NCBI GenBank assembly: GCA_963773665.1
Contig: CAVZBZ010000001.1
Span: 992,001 to 1,056,000, forward strand
Direction: 5' to 3'
DNA: 64,000 bases
From: DATJLY01 sp963773665
GTDB lineage: Bacteria > Pseudomonadota > Alphaproteobacteria > ATCC43930 > CGMCC-115725
The notes under the pieces are model-generated. The model was not told where the DNA came from. It worked only from the letters and a program-made list of their open reading frames with translations, and searched no databases. Every line of letters starts with the position of its first letter. The stretch's first letter is position 1. Position numbers and translations under genes: made by a program. This document shows, in pieces, positions 23,273 to 32,354 of this stretch.

Positions 23273-25564
23273 CGCGCGAGGAAGACCCCTATCTGCTGCG
23301 CGGCGAAGGCCGCTATGTCGAGGACGTGAATCTTTCGCGCCAGGCGCGCGCCGTGGTGCTGCGCTCGCCCCATCCGCACGCCCGCATCCGCGCGATCGAC
23401 GCGGCGGCGGCCAAGGCGGCGCCCGGCGTGCTTCTGGTGCTGACGGGCGAGGACGAGGCGGTGAAGGCGCTGGGACGGCAAAGCCCGCGCATGCCGCGAA
23501 AACGCCGCGACGGCTCGCCCGGCTTCATCAGCCCGCAGCCGGCGCTGGCGCAAGGGCGGGTGCGCTATATCGGCGAATGCGTCGCCTTCGTCGTCGCCGA
23601 GACATTGGCCCAGGCGAAAGACGCGGCCGAGCTCATCGCGGTCGATTACGAGACGCTGCCGGCCGTGGTCGGCACCGAGGATGCGCTGCAAACCGGCACG
23701 CCGTCGGTGTGGCAGGATTGCCCCGGCAATGCGGCGTGGTTCCACGAAGTCGGCAACAAGGCCGCGGTCGAAGCCGCCTTCGCCAAGGCTGCGCATGTCG
23801 TGAAGCACCGCATGGTGATCAACCGCATCACCACCAATTCGATGGAGCCGCGCGGGTGCCTGGCCGAGTTCGACCGGCACGACGACCGCTATGTCATCCG
23901 CTGCACGGTGCAGGCGCCGCACCGCTCGCGCGGCATCTTCGCCGGCCTCTTGAAGGTGCCGGAGACGCGCGTGCGCGTGCAATGCGACAACATGGGCGGC
24001 GGCTTCGGCATGAAGGGAGCGCTCTACAACGAGTACGTGCTGACGGCGCTTGCCGCGCGCCTCGCCGGGCGGCCGGTCAAATGGATCTCCGAGCGCTCCG
24101 AAGGCCTCGTCTCGGACGAGCAGGCGCGCGACAACGTGACCGACGCCGAGCTGGCGCTCGACCGCGACGGAAAATTCCTGGCGCTGCGGGTCAAGACGCT
24201 CGCCAATATCGGGGCCTATCACACATCGGACCGCGCCGCGGGACCGCCGCTCGTCAATCTGGGCGTGCTCGCCGGCACCTATACGACGCCCGCCATTCAC
24301 GCCGAGGTGACGGGCGTGATGACGCACACGATGCTGACCGGCCATTACCGCGGCGCCGGGCGGCCCGAGGCGGCCTATGTGATCGAGACCATGGTCGAAG
24401 AGGCGGCCAAGGCCATGAAGCTCGATCCGATCGAGCTGCGCCGCCGCAACACCATTCCGGCGAGCGCCATGCCGTTCAAGACCGGCCTCGTCTATACCTA
24501 CGACAGCGGGGATTTCGCGAAGAATCTCGACGAGGCGCTCGATCTCGCCGACTTCGCCGGGTTCGAGCGGCGGCGCCAGGAATCGGCGAAGGCCGGAAAA
24601 CTGCGCGGCGTCGGCATCTCGAACACGATCGAGGCGTCGAGCGGCGGCATGCTCGAGCATGCCGAGATCCGCTTCGACCCGGCCGGCACCGCGACGCTGC
24701 TCATGGGCACGCACGATCACGGCCAGGGCCACGCCACGACTTTCAAGCAGATCCTCGCCGACAAGCTCGGCCTCGATCACGACCGCGTGCGCTACCGCTA
24801 TGGCGACACCGACGTCGTCTCGATCGGCACCGGCACGTTCGGCTCGCGCTCGGCCGTGTGCGGCGGCAACGCGCTGGTCATCGCCGCCGACAAGATCGTC
24901 GCCAAGGCGAAACAGATCGCGGCGCATCTGCTGGAGACGGGCGAGCACGACCTCGCCTTCGCCGACGGCAAGTTCACCGTCGTCGGCACCGACCGCTCGG
25001 TCGCGCTGAGCGAGGTGGCGAAGGCCGCCTATGCGGCCGGACGGCTGCCGCGCGGCATGGAGCCCGGCCTCGACGAGCAGGGCACATATGACGGCGGCGC
25101 CAACGACCTATCCCAATGGCTGCCACGTCTGCGAGGTCGAGATCGACGAGGCGACCGGCGTCACCGCGATCGTGCGCTATGTCGCGGTCGACGAGGTCGG
25201 GCGCGTCATCAATCCGCTGCTGCTCGAGGGCCAGGTCCATGGCGGCATCGCGCAGGGCGTGGGCCAGGCGCTGATGGAGGACGTGACCTACGACCGGCAA
25301 TCGGGCCAGCTCATGGCGGGCTCGTTCATGGACTACGCCATGCCGCGCGCGGGCGACCTGTGCGACATCGAAATGAAGTCGAACGAGGTGCCGTGCCGCA
25401 CCAATCCCTTGGGCGTCAAGGGCGCGGGCGAGGCCGGCACGGTGGGCGCGCTGCCGGCGGTGATGAACGCCATCAACCACGCGCTCAGCCCCCGCGGCGC
25501 CCCCTACGTGCAGATGCCGGCGACCCCGGAAAAAGTGTGGCGCGCGCTCAACGGCCGCGGGTGA
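23242..25564 (+). CDS. CoxL-family molybdopterin-binding subunit (second copy), frame broken near 25107
   Basis: The complete gene would encode about 774 residues. It starts MGQFGVGQPVTREEDPYL and shows the LRGEGRYVEDV segment, HYRGAGRPEAAY (form II-like loop), THDHGQGHATTFKQI and GDTDVVSIGTGTFGSRS. The C-terminal part, PNGCHVCEVEIDEATG through GVKGAGEAGTVGALP (catalytic Glu), is in the +1 frame. Removing one C of the pair at 25107-25108 rejoins the frames as GANDYPNGCHV. As with the first copy, no FAD or iron-sulfur subunit lies beside it. It overlaps the MFS gene by 31 bp and is probably in the same operon. Confidence 0.85.
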
Positions 25565-25601
25565 GGCGCATAAAGGTGGTTCGAACCGAGCGGAACAGAC
25601 T

Positions 25602-27638
25602 TTAGGTCTCGATCTCGATATTGAGATATTCGTCGATGCGGGCGCGCTGGCCGGGATAGAGCACCGTCGTCGCGGTCTTTTCCTCGATGATGGCGGGACC
25701 GGCAAGCCGCATGCCCGGCGCGAGATCGGCGCGGCGGTGGACGGGCACGCGCCCGGCTTCGCCGGCGGAAAAATGCACGGCGCGGCTTGGCGCCGGCGGC
25801 GGCGCATCGGGCCCGAGCGGCAATGCTTCGAGCCGCGGCTTGCCGAGCGAGCCGACCGCGGTCACGGCGAAATTGACGATCTCGACCGGCTCGCCCTCGG
25901 CCATGTGGCCGTAGCGGCGGGCATGCGCCGCGTGGAAGCGTTGCGCGAGCTCGGCGACCGCGCCGTCATCGGCAAGCGCGGGGACGGCGACCGTCACCTC
26001 GTAGGATTGCCGCCCATAGCGCATGCCGGCGTGGCGCACGGTCGCGACTTGGTCCGGCGCGAAACCCTCGGCGGCAAGCTCGGCGCACGCCAAACCCTCG
26101 ATCGGGCGGAAGATCGCGTCGAGCGATGCGGCGCTTGAGGCGGCGAGCGGCGTGATGCGCGTCAGGCTTTTGGAGTGCTGCACGTCCGTCACCAGCATGC
26201 CCCAGGCGCTGAACGTGCCGGGATCGCGCGGCACGAGGATGCGGCCGATGCCCAGCTCCCGCGCGACCGCGCCGGCGAGCGCCGGCCCCATGCCGCCGAA
26301 CGCGACGAGGGTGAATTCGCGCGGATCGTAGCCGCGCTCGATGGAGATGGTGCGCATCGCCGCCATGACGTTGGCGGCCAGCACGCGCAGAATCCCCGCC
26401 GCCGCCGCGGCCAGCGAAAGGCCCAAAGGCCGCGCGATGCGCTGCTCGATGGCGCGCTCGGCGGCGCTGCGCGAAATCGGCATGGCGCCGTCCAGCAGCG
26501 CGTCGGGATTGAGATGGCCCAGCACCACGAGCGCATCGGTCAGCGTCGGCCGATCGCCGCCGCGGTCGTAGCAGGCGGGGCCGGGATCGGCGCCGGCGCT
26601 TTCCGGCCCCACCTTCAGCACGCCGCCCAAGTGCAGCGAAGCGATGCTGCCGCCGCCCGCGCCGATCGTCTCGATATCGACGGTGCGCGTCCGCACCGGA
26701 TGGCGCGCAACCGCGATCTCCGATCTGTAGAGCGGATCGCCCGGGATCACCGCCATGTCCGAGCTGGTGCCGCCGGTGTCGAACGAGATGAGATTTTGCA
26801 GGCCCTTCACGTCGCCCAGAAAACGGCTGCCGATGACGCCCGCGACCGGACCCGACAGGATCGTCTCGATCGGCGTCCGGCGCAGCATGCGGGCGCTCGC
26901 GGCGCCGCCGTCCGACTTCATCATGAGCGCGCGCGCCGCGGGAAAGCGGGCATTGCACAGGCGCTCGATGTCGCCCATGTAGCGCACGACCGGCGGGCCG
27001 ATATAGGCGTTGGCGACGGTCGATGCCGTGCGCTCGTACTCGCGCCATTCGGGGTTCACTTCGCTCGACAGCGACAAAAACAGGTCCGGCGCCACGGCGC
27101 GGGCGATGCGCGCGGCCGCTTCTTCGTGCGCCGGGTTGGCATAGGCGAAGAGGAACGAGATCGCGAGCGATTCGACCCCCTGGGCCGCGAGCGCGCGGAT
27201 CGCGGCCTCGAGCGATGATGGGTCGAGCGGCACGAGCACCGCGCCCCGCGCGTCGAGCCGCTCGGCCACCTCGACGATGCGCTCGCGCGGCAGCAGCATT
27301 TTCGGCGCCGGCGCGAAGATGTTGAAGACTTCGGCGCCGCGCCACTGGCGGCCGATCTCGTAGACGTCGCGAAAGCCCTTGGTCGTGACGAGGCCGACCG
27401 TGACGCCCTTTTCCTCGAGCAGCGTGTTCAAGGCGACGGTCGAGCCGTGCAGCACGAGCGCCACCGCCGCCGGCCCGAATTCGGCCTCGAGCTCGCGCGC
27501 GATTTTTTCCATCACGGCGCCGGGCCGCGCCGGCTCGGACGGATATTTGCGCGTCAGCACCACCCGGCCGCTCTCTTCGTCGAAGCCGGTGAGGTCGGTG
27601 AACGTGCCGCCCACGTCGATGCCGATGCGAAGCTTCAT
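25602..27638 (-). CDS. Hydantoinase/oxoprolinase family protein, subunit A (HyuA type)
   Basis: This 678-residue protein has the ATP-binding actin-like fold of N-methylhydantoinase and 5-oxoprolinase A. Visible are RIGIDVGGTFTDLTGFDE (phosphate 1), HGSTVALNTLLEEKGV, FDTGGTSSDMAVIPG and FGGMGPALAGAVARELGI. Such enzymes use ATP to open cyclic amides or carboxylate ketones. The gene's ATG overlaps the subunit-B stop by 4 bp, so A and B are co-translated and B comes first. Length is normal. The substrate may be a hydantoin, oxoproline or an acetone- or acetophenone-like compound. Confidence 0.92.
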   Translation of the reverse strand: MKLRIGIDVGGTFTDLTGFDEESGRVVLTRKYPSEPARPGAVMEKIARELEAEFGPAAVALVLHGSTVALNTLLEEKGVTVGLVTTKGFRDVYEIGRQWRGAEVFNIFAPAPKMLLPRERIVEVAERLDARGAVLVPLDPSSLEAAIRALAAQGVESLAISFLFAYANPAHEEAAARIARAVAPDLFLSLSSEVNPEWREYERTASTVANAYIGPPVVRYMGDIERLCNARFPAARALMMKSDGGAASARMLRRTPIETILSGPVAGVIGSRFLGDVKGLQNLISFDTGGTSSDMAVIPGDPLYRSEIAVARHPVRTRTVDIETIGAGGGSIASLHLGGVLKVGPESAGADPGPACYDRGGDRPTLTDALVVLGHLNPDALLDGAMPISRSAAERAIEQRIARPLGLSLAAAAAGILRVLAANVMAAMRTISIERGYDPREFTLVAFGGMGPALAGAVARELGIGRILVPRDPGTFSAWGMLVTDVQHSKSLTRITPLAASSAASLDAIFRPIEGLACAELAAEGFAPDQVATVRHAGMRYGRQSYEVTVAVPALADDGAVAELAQRFHAAHARRYGHMAEGEPVEIVNFAVTAVGSLGKPRLEALPLGPDAPPPAPSRAVHFSAGEAGRVPVHRRADLAPGMRLAGPAIIEEKTATTVLYPGQRARIDEYLNIEIET

Positions 27639-29359
27639 GGTGCGACCGCGCGCAGGCGCCTTGTCTCCGCTTCATCGACCGAGCCGTCGGCCAGAAGCGC
27701 CACGCCGTAATCGCGCCGCGCCGCCTCGGGCGAGACGTAGCCGCGCAGCACGTCGAGGCGCACGCGCTCGGGCTCGCGCGTCATGGGGTCGCCCCAGCCG
27801 CCGCCGCCGCCCAGTTCCCACGACAGGCAATCGCCGCGCTTCAAGCGCAATCCGCCGACCTTGGATCCCAGCGCGCGCTCGCCCGCCTCGCCGGGATTGA
27901 TGCGCGCGCGCGTCGGCCGCGCCGGCTTCGCGCCGAAAATCCCGGGCGAGGAGAAGTTGAACCGGTCGGAGCGGATGTTGATGACCGCTTCCTCGGCGAG
28001 GATGCGCCAGTCGCGCCGCGTGCCGAGCCCGCCGCGAAAGCGCCCGGCGCCGGCGCTGTCGGTGACCAGCGCATATTGCTCGACCCGCACCGGAAACTCG
28101 GTCTCGACCGCCTCGACCGGCGTGTTCATGACGTTGACGACAAGCTCGTCCATGGCGCTCACGCCGTCGGCGAAGGGGCGCGCGCCGCCGCCGCCGTTAT
28201 TGATCTCGTAATGCGAATACCAGCGGCCCGACACGGGATCGCGCCCCGCCGTGCTGATCGAGCCGCCGGCGGCGCTGCCGGGCGCAGGCACGCGATCCGG
28301 CACCGCGCGCGCGAGGCAGCGCAGCACGAGCGAGGTCGCGATCTGGCTCGGCCGCACATACATGTTGACGGGCGCCGGATAGCGCGGATTGAGGAGCGAG
28401 CCCTCGGGCGGATATGTCACCCGGATCGGGCGGCCGATCCCGTCATTCACCGGCAACTCCGGCCCGAACGCCATCTTGACGCAGCACTCGATGAAATTGC
28501 GCGAGACGCACGGGCGGAGATTGATCGGCCCCCGCGCCTCGCGATCGCTGTCGAGGATGAAATGCAGCGTGTCGCCCTTGACCTCGAGCGAGACGGCAAT
28601 GCGGTGCGGCCGGCCAAGCTCGACCCCGTCATCGTCCAAAAAATCGGTCTCGGGGCCATAGACGCCGTCCGGAATCTCGACGATCGCCTTGCGCAATTCG
28701 CGCTCGGCGATATCCATCCACTCGCTCCACCCTTGCAGCACCTCGTCAGTGCCGTACTTGGCGAAGAGCTCGGCGAACTTGCGCTCGCCATAGCGGTTGG
28801 TGTTGAGCTGCGCCGCGATGTCGCCCCAGGTCGTCTCGGGCGTGCGCGTGTTGGCCTCGATCATCTGGCGCAGATCCTCGCTGAGCACGCCCTGCCGCAT
28901 GAGTTTGAGCGGCGGGATGAGCAGCCCCTCCTGGAACAGATCGGTCGCGTCGCCGCTGTTGGTGCCGGGCACCTTGCCGCCGAGATCGGGCTTGTGCGCG
29001 ATGTTGCCGATGAAGCCCACGATGCGGCCTTTATCGAACAGCGGCGAGATCACGGTGATGTCGGTCGCGTGGTTCTGGCAGGCGCGATAGGGATGGTTGA
29101 CGATGAAGCCGTCGCCCTCGTCGATCCGGCCGGCGAACGCGCGGCGCACCTCGTTCACCTGCGCCGCGAGCGGGCCGATATGCAAGGGCTGCGGAATGCC
29201 CTGCGCCACCATGCGGCCATCGCCGTCGAAGATGGCGAAGGTGAAGTCCTGGCTTTCCTTGATGATGGTCGAATAGCCCGTCCGCAGCATGTTGAGCGTG
29301 AGCTCGCGCGCGATCTGCAAGGTCGCCTGGTTGACGACTTCGAGTTCGATCGCATCCAT
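27635..29359 (-). CDS. Hydantoinase/oxoprolinase family protein, subunit B (HyuB type)
   Basis: This 574-residue partner subunit begins MDAIELEVVNQATLQIAREL and contains STIIKESQDFTFAIFDGDG, HPYRACQNHATDITVI and KPDLGGKVPGTNSGDATD, all typical of HyuB. A Gly-rich segment AGAGRFRGGLGTRRDW and GGGGGWGDPMTREPE close the protein. It supplies the hydrolytic site to the A subunit. The gene is the first of the minus-strand pair, and its promoter lies in the 72-bp divergent gap before the NIPSNAP gene. Confidence 0.92.
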   Translation of the reverse strand: MDAIELEVVNQATLQIARELTLNMLRTGYSTIIKESQDFTFAIFDGDGRMVAQGIPQPLHIGPLAAQVNEVRRAFAGRIDEGDGFIVNHPYRACQNHATDITVISPLFDKGRIVGFIGNIAHKPDLGGKVPGTNSGDATDLFQEGLLIPPLKLMRQGVLSEDLRQMIEANTRTPETTWGDIAAQLNTNRYGERKFAELFAKYGTDEVLQGWSEWMDIAERELRKAIVEIPDGVYGPETDFLDDDGVELGRPHRIAVSLEVKGDTLHFILDSDREARGPINLRPCVSRNFIECCVKMAFGPELPVNDGIGRPIRVTYPPEGSLLNPRYPAPVNMYVRPSQIATSLVLRCLARAVPDRVPAPGSAAGGSISTAGRDPVSGRWYSHYEINNGGGGARPFADGVSAMDELVVNVMNTPVEAVETEFPVRVEQYALVTDSAGAGRFRGGLGTRRDWRILAEEAVINIRSDRFNFSSPGIFGAKPARPTRARINPGEAGERALGSKVGGLRLKRGDCLSWELGGGGGWGDPMTREPERVRLDVLRGYVSPEAARRDYGVALLADGSVDEAETRRLRAVAP

Positions 29360-29431
29360 CCCGATCCTCCGCGCGCTTGACTCGTCCCCGCCCCGCTTCG
29401 ATCATCGCGCCCGACAAGAAGGGGAGCGCCC

Positions 29432-29758
29432 ATGATCTACGAGCTTCGCACATATCATGCCATGCCGGGGAAACTCGCGGCACTCGTAAAGCGGTTCGAG
29501 ACCACGACCGTTCATCTCTTCGAGAAGCACGGCATCCACCAGGTCGGGTTCTGGACGACGGCGATCGGCGAGAGCAACAACGACCTCGTCTATATCCTGA
29601 AATGGGATTCGCTCGACGAGCGCGCCAAGCGCTTCGCGGCGTTCCAGCACGACCCGGACTGGATCGCGGCGCGCACCAAGAGCGAAGCGGACGGCCCGCT
29701 CGTCGCCTCGCTCGCCAACCAGATCCTCACGCCGACCAATTTCTCCGCGCTGAAATAG
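29432..29758 (+). CDS. NIPSNAP family protein
   Basis: This 108-residue dimeric alpha/beta-barrel protein of the NIPSNAP family starts with the hallmark MIYELRTYHAMPGKL. The remainder (HGIHQVGFWTTAIGESNN, YILKWDSLDERAKRF, FQHDPDW) also matches. The molecular role is not established; bacterial members often lie in aromatic and heterocycle catabolic clusters, as here. A good AAGGGGAG ribosome site precedes the ATG. It ends 3 bp from the convergent class II aldolase gene. Confidence 0.9.
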   Translation: MIYELRTYHAMPGKLAALVKRFETTTVHLFEKHGIHQVGFWTTAIGESNNDLVYILKWDSLDERAKRFAAFQHDPDWIAARTKSEADGPLVASLANQILTPTNFSALK

Positions 29759-29761
29759 CTG

Positions 29762-30499
29762 TCAGGTCGGCCGGTACGGCATGCCCGCGCGGTAGCAGTA
29801 ATATTCCCAGGCGCGGTCGATGCCCTGCTGCGGGCGTCCCTCCTGGTCGTCGAGCATGGCAACGCAGCACTCGACCTCGCCGGGCGACAGGAACTTCACG
29901 CTGTCGTAGCGCGCCGCTTCGCGCTGCATGTTGGCGCTCGTCTGCAAGGCGATCGCGACATAGACGGCGCGGCGCAGCGAGCGCTCGACCACGACCGAGC
30001 CGTGGCCGCGCATGAGCGCGGTCGTGCCGCGCCCCACGGCGCGCGCGAGATCGCGCCCCATCTCCATGTTGCGGACGAGAAGATCGGTGTCGCCGAACCG
30101 GTCGCGCAAATCCCAGATCGGCACCGCGGCGCCGATCATGGCGCAATTATGCAGCATCGGCCGGATCGTCTCGCCGCCGACGCCGAACGGGATCGAGCTC
30201 AGACTGTGGCTGTGCACGACCGCCATGATGTCGGGGCGTTCGGCGAACATGGCGCCGTGAATGAAGCGCTCGAGATATGACGAGCCGCCGCGCAGGTCGA
30301 TGGGCGCGCCGTCGAGCGTGTATTCGACGATGTCGGACGCCTCGATGCATTGCGGCGTCCGCGCCCGCGACAGGAGATAGCGGTCGGGCCGCTCGGGATG
30401 GCGCACCGCGACGTGGCCGAACGCATCGGCGATGCCTTCCGCCGCGAGGATGCGGTTTGCTATGACGATCTCCTCGATGAGTGCATCGGTGCCGGCCAT
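29762..30499 (-). CDS. Class II aldolase/adducin family protein
   Basis: The 245-residue protein has the zinc-dependent class II aldolase/adducin fold. The metal ligands appear as VVHSHSLSSIPFG (His-x-His) and the later RGHGSVVVERSLRRAVY (His). Early segments GIADAFGHVAVRHPERPDRYLLSR and SYLERFIHGAMFAERPD agree. Members cleave sugar phosphates or decarboxylate and remove small ring-derived units. It faces the family B repeat at its 5' end, where the promoter should lie. The exact reaction is unknown. Confidence 0.9.
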   Translation of the reverse strand: MAGTDALIEEIVIANRILAAEGIADAFGHVAVRHPERPDRYLLSRARTPQCIEASDIVEYTLDGAPIDLRGGSSYLERFIHGAMFAERPDIMAVVHSHSLSSIPFGVGGETIRPMLHNCAMIGAAVPIWDLRDRFGDTDLLVRNMEMGRDLARAVGRGTTALMRGHGSVVVERSLRRAVYVAIALQTSANMQREAARYDSVKFLSPGEVECCVAMLDDQEGRPQQGIDRAWEYYCYRAGMPYRPT

Positions 30500-30533
30500 G
30501 TCCCCTCCCGTGAAAAAATGCTGCAGAGGCAGC

Positions 30534-30630
30534 GTGCGTCCTTCGACTTCGCTCAGGATGAGGGGCTTTCGCTGATGGCATTAAGAAAATTCCCATCCTG
30601 AGCGAAGCGCAGCGTAGTCGAAGGACGCAC
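30534..30630. repeat. Dispersed inverted repeat, family B (copy 2, complete)
   Basis: GTGCGTCCTTCGACT (30534-30548) pairs exactly with AGTCGAAGGACGCAC (30616-30630). Inside it, GCTCAGGATG (30551-30560) pairs with CATCCTGAGC (30594-30603) around a loop of about 33 bases. The element fills most of the 136-bp divergent gap between the class II aldolase and DUF3445 genes. It resembles the mobile-origin intergenic palindromes common in alphaproteobacteria. Confidence 0.85.
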
Positions 30631-30635
30631 GAATT

Positions 30636-31517
30636 GTGAGCCAATCCCTTCCCTTCGCGGGCGGGCAATGGCGGCTCCAGATGGGGCTTCGGGCATTGCG
30701 GCCCGAGGCGTGGCTCGAGCTCGACGGCGATTTCGCGGCGGAGCTTGCGGAAAAACGCGCGCTTCTGGCCCAGCGTCACGACGAGGTTTTTCGCGCGCTG
30801 CCGGGAAGCGAGGATGCGGCGGCGGAGTTGTTGGCGCTCGTCGCGTCGCATCTGCCGCGCCACCACCCGGATTTCTACCGGCGCGACGGCGACCGGCTGC
30901 TGAATCTGATAACCGGCGAGAGCTGGGACGTGCGCGCGCCGAAAATTCACCCGCTCGATCTTTGCGGGCGGCTCGTGCAGGAGGATTTCTGCCTGATGCT
31001 GCCCGGCGCGGCAGGATATGTGCTGGCTGGCGCGTCGCTGTGCGCGCCCAATCGCTGGCGCCTGGCCGACAAGCTTGGGCGGCCGCTCGAGGGGATCCAC
31101 GATGTCGTGCCGGGCTATGGCGAGGCGCTGGCGCGCCCGGTTGAGCGGTTCATCAACGAGGTCCGGCCGGAGAAGCTTGTCTGGCGCGTCAACTGGGGCA
31201 TCGCTGACTTGCCCGACCGGTTCCAGCCCGTGTCGCTGCCGCGCGCGGCACCGATCGCGGCGGAGAATGCCGGCGCGCTTCTCTTCCTGCGCATCGAGCG
31301 CCAGACGCTGCGCAAGCTGCCCGGGACGGCGGCGGTGATATTCACGATCCGCACGTCGATCGCGCCGCTCGCCCGCGCGCTTCGCACGCGAGAAGACGCC
31401 GCGGACTTGGCCTCCGCGATCCGCACGATGCCGCAGGATATGCAGCGCTACAAGGCGATCGCGCCCTTTGCGGCGACGCTCCTCGAATGGCTCGAGGCGC
31501 GCGCGCTCACGGCATGA
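30636..31517 (+). CDS. DUF3445 / heme-dependent oxidative N-demethylase-like protein
   Basis: This 293-residue protein matches the DUF3445 family, related to the alpha subunit of heme-dependent oxidative N-demethylases. Markers are QMGLRALRPEAWLELD, GRLVQEDFCLMLPG, GRPLEGIHDVVPGYG and ERFINEVRPEKLVWRVNWGI. The start is a GTG only 5 bp after the family B repeat; the N-terminal LPFAGGQWRLQM that it adds is family-like, so it was kept over the internal ATG at 30681. No partner subunit is seen. It overlaps the convergent downstream gene by 11 bp. The substrate is unknown. Confidence 0.85.
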   Translation: MSQSLPFAGGQWRLQMGLRALRPEAWLELDGDFAAELAEKRALLAQRHDEVFRALPGSEDAAAELLALVASHLPRHHPDFYRRDGDRLLNLITGESWDVRAPKIHPLDLCGRLVQEDFCLMLPGAAGYVLAGASLCAPNRWRLADKLGRPLEGIHDVVPGYGEALARPVERFINEVRPEKLVWRVNWGIADLPDRFQPVSLPRAAPIAAENAGALLFLRIERQTLRKLPGTAAVIFTIRTSIAPLARALRTREDAADLASAIRTMPQDMQRYKAIAPFAATLLEWLEARALTA

Positions 31518-31980
31518 GGCGCCAGGTCATGTCGTTGCTGTCGCCGCAATCGGCGCCCGAGCCATAGCCCTGGAGCTCGACCACGACGCGGCCCTCGAGC
31601 CGGCGCGCCGAGTGCCGCGCGTCGGCGCAGCTTGCGCGGTCGAGCGCGTGCAGCGTGACCGTGACCGCAGCGGGAAACTCGGACGGATCGACCGTGGCGT
31701 CCTCGCCGTTGAATTCGCTGCGCAGGTCCGCGGCGACGCGCGCCGCGCTGGCATTGGCCGGCAGATCCTTGAGGCGCGCCGCCGCAGCGGCAAGGTCGCC
31801 GCGGATGGCGCCGCCGTGCGGCTCGCTCGCGAACAGGAAGGCCAATGCGCCGAGCGCCGCCGCCGCGGCGGCAAGCGCGCGCAGCAGACGCATGAGCCGG
31901 CCGCTCGGGCGGGTGCCCCGGCCGCCGCGCGCGAGCGGGTAGTCGGAAAGGCTCGTCATGGTCTCGTCCATCCGCCGCAT
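31507..31980 (-). CDS. Hypothetical membrane-anchored protein
   Basis: This 157-residue protein of no recognised family has a short basic N-terminus (possible starts at 31980, 31971 and 31959), one hydrophobic segment (LRALAAAAAALGALAFLFA, about residues 32-50) and a periplasmic domain of about 105 residues with two cysteines (ASCADARH and GADCGDS) that may form a disulfide. It is probably anchored in the inner membrane with its C-terminus outside. No informative neighbour is on the same strand. Confidence 0.6.
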   Translation of the reverse strand: MRRMDETMTSLSDYPLARGGRGTRPSGRLMRLLRALAAAAAALGALAFLFASEPHGGAIRGDLAAAAARLKDLPANASAARVAADLRSEFNGEDATVDPSEFPAAVTVTLHALDRASCADARHSARRLEGRVVVELQGYGSGADCGDSNDMTWRLMP

Positions 31981-32131
31981 TTTCCGCCGGAATCGGGGCC
32001 CTTTCGTGGCCTGACCGGGGAAAGGCTGGGGCGCATTAACGGTTTTAACCTGAACCAGGTTGCCAACTCATAAATTGGACACGGAACCAGGGACGCTCTG
32101 CGCGTAAAGGCGATCGGTGTATAAAGAGCGA

Positions 32132-32332
32132 ATGGAGCAGCCCATCCTCGAAAAACTGAAACGCGCGCACCAGGAGAGCCCGGACGCGGTCGTCACGCTC
32201 TTCACGCTGTCGGGGCACGCGCTTTCCGGAAAGATCGCGTCGATCGCGGACACGATCGTGCTCGAGGTGGGGAAGGAGCGGGCCGAGGTTCCGGCCGACC
32301 GGATCGAGGCGTTTTCGCTGCGCCAGCCCTGA
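32132..32332 (+). CDS. Small conserved protein, possibly LSm-like
   Basis: This 66-residue protein (MEQPILEKLKRAHQES...) starts at an ATG preceded by AAAGAG; a GTG at 32117 would add five residues. After an N-terminal helix comes a run of predicted strands, VVTLFTLSGHALSGKIASI then TIVLEVGKERAEVPADRIEAF, the order seen in Sm/Hfq-type small barrels. That similarity is by eye only. It ends 22 bp before the convergent priA gene. The 151-bp gap upstream holds a small hairpin (AACCTG-AAC-CAGGTT at about 32046-32060) and probably a promoter. Confidence 0.6.
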   Translation: MEQPILEKLKRAHQESPDAVVTLFTLSGHALSGKIASIADTIVLEVGKERAEVPADRIEAFSLRQP

Positions 32333-32354
32333 CCGACCGGGATAGCACCGAGTA

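Noticed and set aside
32030..32065. TPP riboswitch (thi box) near AACCTGAAC
   Set aside because: The CTGAGA part and the flanking stems are absent, and the downstream gene has no thiamine link.
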